Source of the DNA: Dyadobacter sp. NIV53
Lineage (GTDB): Bacteria > Bacteroidota > Bacteroidia > Cytophagales > Spirosomataceae
Reading direction: 5' to 3'
Assembly (NCBI RefSeq): GCF_019711195.1
Contig: NZ_CP081299.1
Coordinates: 4,994,501-5,058,500 of the forward strand
DNA length: 64,000 nt
Shown: piece after piece, positions 58,839-64,000 of the stretch
How positions within the stretch are numbered: the first letter of the stretch is position 1
Layout of the letters: each line of letters opens with the position of its first letter
Made by a program: the position numbers and the translations under genes
Notes under the pieces: generated by a model
Database searches by the model: none
Seen by the model: only the letters and a program-made list of their open reading frames with translations
What the model was told of the DNA's origin: nothing

Positions 58839-61085
58839 ATGATCATCCGTAAATTAAAGGAAAATCTTCATATAAATGTTCTGGCATTTATGCTGGGATG
58901 TACAATACTGTCCTGTGGTAATGAAAAGGAAAATCATGAAAAAATGATTACGATCCTGGACGAAATCGACAAACGCAATTTTAACAAAGACAACCCTTTT
59001 TGTCCGGAGGCTGAACTTGCATTTTTCGCTTCCGTAAGCGCAGATAACAGAAATGCTTACCGGGCCTCCGTTGCCCAACATCAATCAGCAATTTCTTATT
59101 TAAAAATAGGAGAGGAACAAAAGGCCGTAAACATTCTCGAAAAACTGGTAGAAGATGGCCAACTTGACACGGATGCCCTTTTTGTCAAAGCTAGCCTGGG
59201 GATTGCAAATATGCGTTTGGGTGAGAGGCAAAATTGCGTTAAAAACCATACTTCAGAATCATGTGTCCTTCCAATTGTCAATACGGGTGTGCATCAGATC
59301 CGGACAGGTTCCAAAAGAGCGATTGAGATTTATTCAGAAATATTAGAAAAAAATCCAAGCGATTATGAGTCGCGCTGGCTGATGAATATTGCTTACATGA
59401 CACTTGGAGAATATCCTGCAAGTGTCCCTAAAAAGTGGCTGATAAATGGTTTGACGCAAGATCCTACCGAAGTGAGTGTAAAACCTTTCAAAGATGTTGC
59501 ATCCGGTTTGGGACTCAACAAACGTAATAAAGCGGGAGGTGTTGTTGTGGACGATTTCAATAATGACGGACTCAATGACATCATCACTTCCGATTGGGGA
59601 TTGGATGGAGAAATGCACTATTTTCAAAGCCAGCCAAACGGGACATTTAAAGATCTTTCTGAAAAATCAGGCCTGAAACGTTTTAAAGGAGGATTGAATA
59701 TGATTCAGGCTGATTTTAATAACGATGGTTTTGTAGATGTCCTGGTTCTGCGCGGTGCCTGGATGCGTGGCGATTTTGGCAAACAACCCAATTCATTATT
59801 CCGCAATAACGGAGATGATACTTTTACAGACGTTACGATCCAAAGCGGATTGTTTTCTTTGCATCCAACGCAGGCAGGCGTTTGGCGTGATTTCAATAAT
59901 GATGGCTGGCTGGATTTGTTTATTGGAAATGAAAGCAGCAGGGATGGCGAGCAGCACGGAAGTGAGTTATATATAAGCAACAGAAACAGTACGTTCACCA
60001 ATGTGGCTGAAAAAGCTGGCTGTGATATCAACGCTTTTATAAAAGGTGTGACAGCAGCAGATTATAATAATGACGGACTGCAGGATATTTTCATTTCAAC
60101 GATGGCAGGTTATAAAGTGCTTTTAAAAAGCAGGGGGATTGTAAATGGAATACCGCTGTTTGCAGATGTAAGCAAGGCTTCCGGTGTTGAGAATATAAGG
60201 GTTTCTACTTTCCCTACCTGGTTTTGGGATTATGATAATGACGGCTGGCAGGACATTTTCGTTTCCGGTTATCAGGTGGACCGAACTCTTGCCAATTCAG
60301 TAGCGACTGACGCCCTGGGTATTGAAAACAAAGCCAGTAAAATGTACCTCTATCATAATAATCACGATGGTACATTTAAAGATGTATCTGAGGAAGCAGG
60401 ACTTAATCACAGCATTTTTGCGATGGGTTCTGGTTTCGGGGACATTGATAACGATGGTTATCTGGACTTTTATCTGGGGACCGGTAATCCTGATTATACA
60501 TCACTGATCCCGAATAAGCTTTATAAAAACATTGGGGGTAAAAAATTTGCCGATGTAACGATTTCTGCAAGAGTTGGTAACCTTCAGAAAGGCCACGGGG
60601 TCGCTTTTTCTGATATTGATAATGATGGAGACCAGGATATATTTATTGAAGTAGGTGGAGCATATAAAGGCGATTCCTACAATAATTCTTTGTATTTGAA
60701 TCCTGGCCAAAATTCTAATAACTGGATCAAGCTGGCTCTTGAAGGAACAAAATCCAATCGCTCAGCCATAGGTGCAAAAATTAAAATCAGTTTTAAAGAA
60801 AACGGGATTCAAAGAGAAGTGTACCGTGATGTGAATTCTGGCGGCAGCTTTGGAGCATCTCCTTTCAGGAGGGAAATTGGAATCGGGCAGGCGACATTGA
60901 TTGATGAAATTGCTATAACCTGGGGCCGTAACCAGCAACCGCAGGTCTTTAAGAATGTCAGGCCGAATCAAATGTTTAAAATCCTTGAAGGCAGCAATAC
61001 CATGGAACCGGTCAAATTGACAAGGCTGAATTACAAGGTGAAAAAAGATGAAATTACAGTTTGTGGTATACCTAATTATATGTGA
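58839..61085 (+). CDS. CRTAC1/UnbV-type FG-GAP propeller lipoprotein
   Basis: 748 residues from the ATG at 58839 (an upstream TTG overlaps the receptor's stop). The leader ends GCTILSC with a lipobox Cys. Residues about 40-220 are TPR-like helices. Seven Ca-binding loops of the VCBS/FG-GAP type follow, such as DFNNDGLNDI, DFNNDGWLDL, DYDNDGWQDI and DIDNDGDQDI, consistent with a seven-bladed propeller. The last 110 residues are an ASPIC/UnbV domain (NWIKLALEGTKSNRSAIGAK, then DVNSGGSFGASPFRREIGIG). It is likely on the outer surface or in the periplasm, 16 bases after the receptor, and may bind its ligand. The activity is unknown. Confidence 0.9.
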   Translation: MIIRKLKENLHINVLAFMLGCTILSCGNEKENHEKMITILDEIDKRNFNKDNPFCPEAELAFFASVSADNRNAYRASVAQHQSAISYLKIGEEQKAVNILEKLVEDGQLDTDALFVKASLGIANMRLGERQNCVKNHTSESCVLPIVNTGVHQIRTGSKRAIEIYSEILEKNPSDYESRWLMNIAYMTLGEYPASVPKKWLINGLTQDPTEVSVKPFKDVASGLGLNKRNKAGGVVVDDFNNDGLNDIITSDWGLDGEMHYFQSQPNGTFKDLSEKSGLKRFKGGLNMIQADFNNDGFVDVLVLRGAWMRGDFGKQPNSLFRNNGDDTFTDVTIQSGLFSLHPTQAGVWRDFNNDGWLDLFIGNESSRDGEQHGSELYISNRNSTFTNVAEKAGCDINAFIKGVTAADYNNDGLQDIFISTMAGYKVLLKSRGIVNGIPLFADVSKASGVENIRVSTFPTWFWDYDNDGWQDIFVSGYQVDRTLANSVATDALGIENKASKMYLYHNNHDGTFKDVSEEAGLNHSIFAMGSGFGDIDNDGYLDFYLGTGNPDYTSLIPNKLYKNIGGKKFADVTISARVGNLQKGHGVAFSDIDNDGDQDIFIEVGGAYKGDSYNNSLYLNPGQNSNNWIKLALEGTKSNRSAIGAKIKISFKENGIQREVYRDVNSGGSFGASPFRREIGIGQATLIDEIAITWGRNQQPQVFKNVRPNQMFKILEGSNTMEPVKLTRLNYKVKKDEITVCGIPNYM

Positions 61086-61093
61086 TCAACGAT

Positions 61094-62350
61094 ATGAGCA
61101 ACTTCAACGAAACCTTGACATTAGAAAATTCACTCTCACGAAAATGGCTCGTGTTTGCACTTTGTATGCTGAGCTATTTATTTACAGGCATGGTTTCGAC
61201 ATTGGTATCTGTCTATTTACCCGTTGCGGTTCCTGAACTGACAGGAAGCGAGCTGCCGGATAAAACGGTGACTGAATCCCGGCTGGGAGAAATCGGAGCC
61301 TATGTAAATGCCTCTTATTTGTATGGCTGGATGGTGGGAGGTTTACTTTTCGGGCTGATCAGTGATAAAATAGGCAGAGTACAAACATTAACTTTCGTAA
61401 CAATTCTGTATGGTGCAGGCACATGCCTTGTAGTTTTTGTACCTGATTGGTATTCATTAATGGCTATTCGTTTCATTACCGGCATGGGTGTAGGAGGAGT
61501 CCTGTTGGTGTCAACAGTTTACATTTCGGAAGTATGGGAACCTGCCACACGACCGGTTATGCTTGGAGTTCTGGCCGTATCATTTCCGATGGGAATTGTA
61601 GCCACGGGTAGCGTAAACCTGATGTTTTCCTATTGGAGAGAAGCTTTTTGGCTTGGATTAATTCCGATTTTTCTTGGTGTTCTGATATTATTTCTTGTTC
61701 CCGAGTCCCAACAATGGCGTTTTAGCAAATCAGCAGGTGCCGTTAAAAGCGAAGGAATTTTTGATCAAACCAACCGGCCTAATCTAATTATCGGTTCTAT
61801 TATTTTCGGAGCCGTTTTGATTGGGCTCTGGGGGATATTCTCATGGCTGCCAACCTGGGTTCAATCCTTATTGGGAAGCGGCGAAAACGGCCAGAAGGAG
61901 AGGGGATTAACCATGATTATCCTTGGAATGGGAGGAATTACGGGTGGTGTGTTGTCGGGTTTCTTAATAAAGGCAATAGGCAGCAGGCGAACACTAATAT
62001 TAACTTTTTCTGGATGTATCCTTATGTGTTGCATCCTGTTTTTGACTAATCATCATTTTAGTAAAATTATTTATGCTGAAGCAGGGCTTTTATCGCTTTG
62101 TTTTGGTGTAAGCCAAGGCTCATTATCGAGCTACATTCCAGGTTTGTTCCCGGTTGTTGTCAGAGCAACTGCAACTGGTTTTTGTTTTAACATAGGACGG
62201 TTTTTTACCGCAACAGCCGTTTTTTTTATCGGATCACTTGTGGCCGTTCTTGGTGGTTTTGGAAATGCACTTCTGGTTTTTTCAATTCCCTTCCTCCTCG
62301 CCTTAGTGATTACCTGGTTTAGCCGGGATCCCCAAACAAGTATAAAATAG
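61094..62350 (+). CDS. MFS transporter, AAHS/sugar-porter-like
   Basis: 418 residues from ATG 61094; a GTG at 61082 overlapping the upstream stop is possible. Twelve hydrophobic helices. Signature loops are GLISDKIGRVQTL between helices 2 and 3 and RFITGMGVGGVLLVSTVYISE, with VPESQQWR before the central loop, typical of the general sugar/aromatic-acid porter branch. Inner-membrane import or export of a small organic compound. It follows the propeller lipoprotein without a gap, so it is in the same operon as the TonB receptor. Substrate unknown; a hairpin after its stop may end the transcript. Confidence 0.9.
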   Translation: MSNFNETLTLENSLSRKWLVFALCMLSYLFTGMVSTLVSVYLPVAVPELTGSELPDKTVTESRLGEIGAYVNASYLYGWMVGGLLFGLISDKIGRVQTLTFVTILYGAGTCLVVFVPDWYSLMAIRFITGMGVGGVLLVSTVYISEVWEPATRPVMLGVLAVSFPMGIVATGSVNLMFSYWREAFWLGLIPIFLGVLILFLVPESQQWRFSKSAGAVKSEGIFDQTNRPNLIIGSIIFGAVLIGLWGIFSWLPTWVQSLLGSGENGQKERGLTMIILGMGGITGGVLSGFLIKAIGSRRTLILTFSGCILMCCILFLTNHHFSKIIYAEAGLLSLCFGVSQGSLSSYIPGLFPVVVRATATGFCFNIGRFFTATAVFFIGSLVAVLGGFGNALLVFSIPFLLALVITWFSRDPQTSIK

Positions 62351-62364
62351 GTTAATTATACAGC

Positions 62365-62394
62365 AAACGGGCTTGTCAATTGATAAGTCCGTTT
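62365..62394 (+). terminator. Hairpin after the MFS gene
   Basis: AAACGGGCTT (62365-62374) pairs with AAGTCCGTTT (62385-62394) with one G-T wobble. CTTTAAAAAATT follows, a weak T tail. It may divide the array into two units, as the next gene is 156 bases past the MFS stop. Confidence 0.5.
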
Positions 62395-62506
62395 CTTTAA
62401 AAAATTGTTAATTTTATATAAAAAGCGGTTTTCCGCTGCGGTTGCTTACTGAGTACTTCTGCAACACAAAGCTTTCGTTATTACATAAATCCTCATACGT
62501 GTTAAA

Positions 62507-63652
62507 ATGAAAAAATTTTTTTACATAGGGATCCTGGGAATCATCTTTTATGAAATTGCAAAAGTATATTTAATTATGCCAATGCCAGGTAGCCAGCGCA
62601 TGAACAGCATTGATGTTGCTTATTTTCTTCACAGCACGCGTTGGGCATTCCGGATTTTCTTTTGGTTACTGATCCTGATTGGTGCGTTTTCAGCTTTCCG
62701 AAATAAACGAAAGATATTTCCTGCCATTTTACTGTTGCTGGCCATTGGTGTAACGTATGGAACCAACTATGAAATGGCTGCTGATACGATGTTTTATCAG
62801 CCCAGGACACTTGTCCTGCAAAATGTCTCAGCAAATAAGGTTCAAGATGACCGGATTGTAATTGGCGTGGAAATCAATGGCGAAGCAAAGGCATATCCAA
62901 TTCAATATATCGGTTATCATCATCAGGTCAGGGATGAACTTGGAGGAAAACCGATTATAATAACATATTGTACAGTTTGTCGTACTGGCCGCGTTTTTGA
63001 GCCATTGGTCGGGGGTAAACCTGAATTTTTCAGGCTTGTTGGCATGGATCACTTTAATGCTATGTTTGAAGATGAAACCACACACAGCTGGTGGAGGCAG
63101 GCAAATGGAGAGGCCATTGCCGGGCCTTTAAAAGGCAAGATGTTGCCGGAACTTCCCAGTACACAAACATCACTTGCACAATGGTTTACTCTCCACCCCA
63201 ATAGCAGGATAATGCAGCCTGATCCGGATTTTCAGGCTAAATATGATTCAATGAGCCGTTACGAAAGTGGAAAAGGTAAATCTGAACTGACTCGCACGGA
63301 CTCACTTTCCTGGAAAGATAAATCCTGGGTGGTAGGAATTGCACTGGATAAACACAGCAAAGCATTTGACTGGAACCGTTTGAAAAAAGAAAGACTGATC
63401 AATGACAGTATTGGCAGTATACCGGTTGTACTGGCTCTGGCAGATGATAACAAAAGTTTCTTTGCCTTCAAACGGATCAATACAAGTGATACTTTTTTTA
63501 TCAGGCATGATACTTTGTTCCAGAATAAACAGGCTTATAATCTTCTGGGCCATGCACTGGTAGTGAACAACAAAAATCTGAAACCAATTAATGCTTATCA
63601 GGAATACTGGCATAGTTGGAAAACATTTCATCCGGCTACGGATAAGTATTAA
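62507..63652 (+). CDS. DUF3179 protein with N-terminal membrane helices
   Basis: 381 residues. Helices at about 5-22, 45-65 and 70-88 anchor it; the remaining 290 residues are a DUF3179 domain: VIGVEINGEAKAYPIQYIGYHHQ, IIITYCTVCRTGRVFEPLVG with the conserved Cys pair, ETTHSWWRQANGEAIAGPLKG, and a C-terminal VVGIALDKHSKAFDWNRLKK. DUF3179 has no assigned reaction; the C-x-x-C-R-T-G turn and conserved Trp/His residues suggest a metal or redox site. Lies between the MFS gene and a third AhpD-like gene (44 bases on), so the redox theme is shared with neighbours. Confidence 0.87.
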   Translation: MKKFFYIGILGIIFYEIAKVYLIMPMPGSQRMNSIDVAYFLHSTRWAFRIFFWLLILIGAFSAFRNKRKIFPAILLLLAIGVTYGTNYEMAADTMFYQPRTLVLQNVSANKVQDDRIVIGVEINGEAKAYPIQYIGYHHQVRDELGGKPIIITYCTVCRTGRVFEPLVGGKPEFFRLVGMDHFNAMFEDETTHSWWRQANGEAIAGPLKGKMLPELPSTQTSLAQWFTLHPNSRIMQPDPDFQAKYDSMSRYESGKGKSELTRTDSLSWKDKSWVVGIALDKHSKAFDWNRLKKERLINDSIGSIPVVLALADDNKSFFAFKRINTSDTFFIRHDTLFQNKQAYNLLGHALVVNNKNLKPINAYQEYWHSWKTFHPATDKY

Positions 63653-63696
63653 AATTAAAACGGGTTTAAAGTTCAGAGTATAAAATTTGATGAAAT

Positions 63697-64000
63697 ATGG
63701 CTTACATCGTACTTCCGGAAGAAGATAATTTACCGGGAATAAGAGGTTTAATGGCTTTCCGGCCAGAAACCTCTGCTCCGTTAAATGCATTGGCAGAAGT
63801 TTTATTGCGGGATGATAATATTCTTTCCCGAGGAGAAAGGGAGATGATAGCGGCTTATGTATCATATCTGAATGATTGTTTATTTTGCCAGAGTGTTCAT
63901 GGAGCCGCCTCAGAATGTTACCTTGGAGATGATGGCAGCCTGATTCGTCAGGTAAAAGAAGATTTTCGCAGGGCTTCTGTTTCCGATAAAATGAAGAGCT
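63697..64000 (+). CDS. AhpD-like protein, third copy (cut by window end)
   Basis: The first 101 codons are in the window. It begins MAYIVLPEEDNLPGIRGLMA and contains GEREMIAAYVSYLNDCLFCQ followed by SVHGAA: the same Glu, C-x-x-C and His relay as the two paralogues upstream. The frame is open at the window end and should extend about another 85 codons. It follows the DUF3179 gene by 44 bases on the same strand. Confidence 0.88.
   Translation, partial: MAYIVLPEEDNLPGIRGLMAFRPETSAPLNALAEVLLRDDNILSRGEREMIAAYVSYLNDCLFCQSVHGAASECYLGDDGSLIRQVKEDFRRASVSDKMKS

Noticed and set aside
63302..63865. Minus-strand frame of 187 codons at the right end
   Set aside because: Antisense to the DUF3179 gene and the start of the third AhpD gene, both with clear motifs.
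1..64000. tRNA, rRNA, insertion sequences, prophage and toxin-antitoxin genes
   Set aside because: Looked for in gaps and coding frames; no cloverleaf-like sequence, transposase, integrase or phage protein was seen. The DUF2975/XRE pair was considered as a toxin-antitoxin but fits a membrane/regulator module better.

Overview
The window looks like a chromosomal segment of a Bacteroidota bacterium, most likely a member of the Cytophagales of the Dyadobacter/Spirosoma kind. The genus is a guess; the phylum is well supported. The evidence is a SusC/SusD pair with its own FecI-like sigma factor and FecR-like anti-sigma factor, DUF3823, CRTAC1/UnbV, RagB and STN domains, moderately AT-rich DNA, promoter elements of the TAnnTTTG type, and few Shine-Dalgarno sequences. 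No rRNA, tRNA, CRISPR array, insertion sequence or phage gene was found.

Layout. 1-3.1 kb: metal and potassium transport, with a cut-off Kup transporter and an Nramp Mn/Fe transporter divergent from its DtxR/MntR-type regulator; a clear palindromic operator lies between them. 3.2-11.1 kb: an LptF/G-type permease, then a surface-glycan or lipid-glycosylation operon (two DPM1/GtrB-like glycosyltransferases, two large GT-C-like membrane proteins, and an MBOAT acyltransferase broken by a one-base shift in a C run). 11.2-19.8 kb: housekeeping and miscellaneous genes (GroES-like protein, aldo/keto reductase, DbpA-like helicase, DUF2752 and RDD membrane proteins, polysaccharide deacetylase, DUF4153/4173 protein, cold-shock protein, YheT-like hydrolase). 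19.8-22.9 kb: the whole phosphorylated serine pathway in two genes, a SerB-SerA fusion and a SerC-type aminotransferase.

23.1-42.2 kb: a polysaccharide-utilisation-like locus. It holds sigma/anti-sigma, SusC with an STN signalling domain, SusD, a DUF3823 lipoprotein, a very large ThuA/propeller/cupredoxin lipoprotein, a second ThuA protein, a Gfo/Idh/MocA oxidoreductase lacking the usual EKP motif, a ketose 3-epimerase-type TIM barrel, a GH43 and a GH5-like hydrolase, and an MFS sugar transporter. The mix of hydrolases and redox/epimerase proteins suggests oxidative sugar processing as well as plain hydrolysis. GC-rich palindromic repeats bracket the Gfo/Idh gene.

42.3-53.9 kb: lysA, pyrF, rfbC, a DJ-1/PfpI protein, a four-gene signalling unit (unknown small protein, 7TM protein, histidine kinase, response regulator), a SelW-like thioredoxin-fold protein, an Hsp20-like protein, metG, and a DUF2975/XRE pair. 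An orphan terminator near 49.0 kb may mark a small RNA, and a 21-bp tandem repeat lies upstream of metG and DUF2975.

54.8-64.0 kb: the most unusual region. It is a same-strand array of AhpD-like proteins (one intact, one frameshifted, one cut by the window end) around a TonB-dependent receptor, a CRTAC1/UnbV propeller lipoprotein, an MFS transporter and a DUF3179 protein. I do not recognise it as a named system, and it is the best candidate here for an undescribed one.
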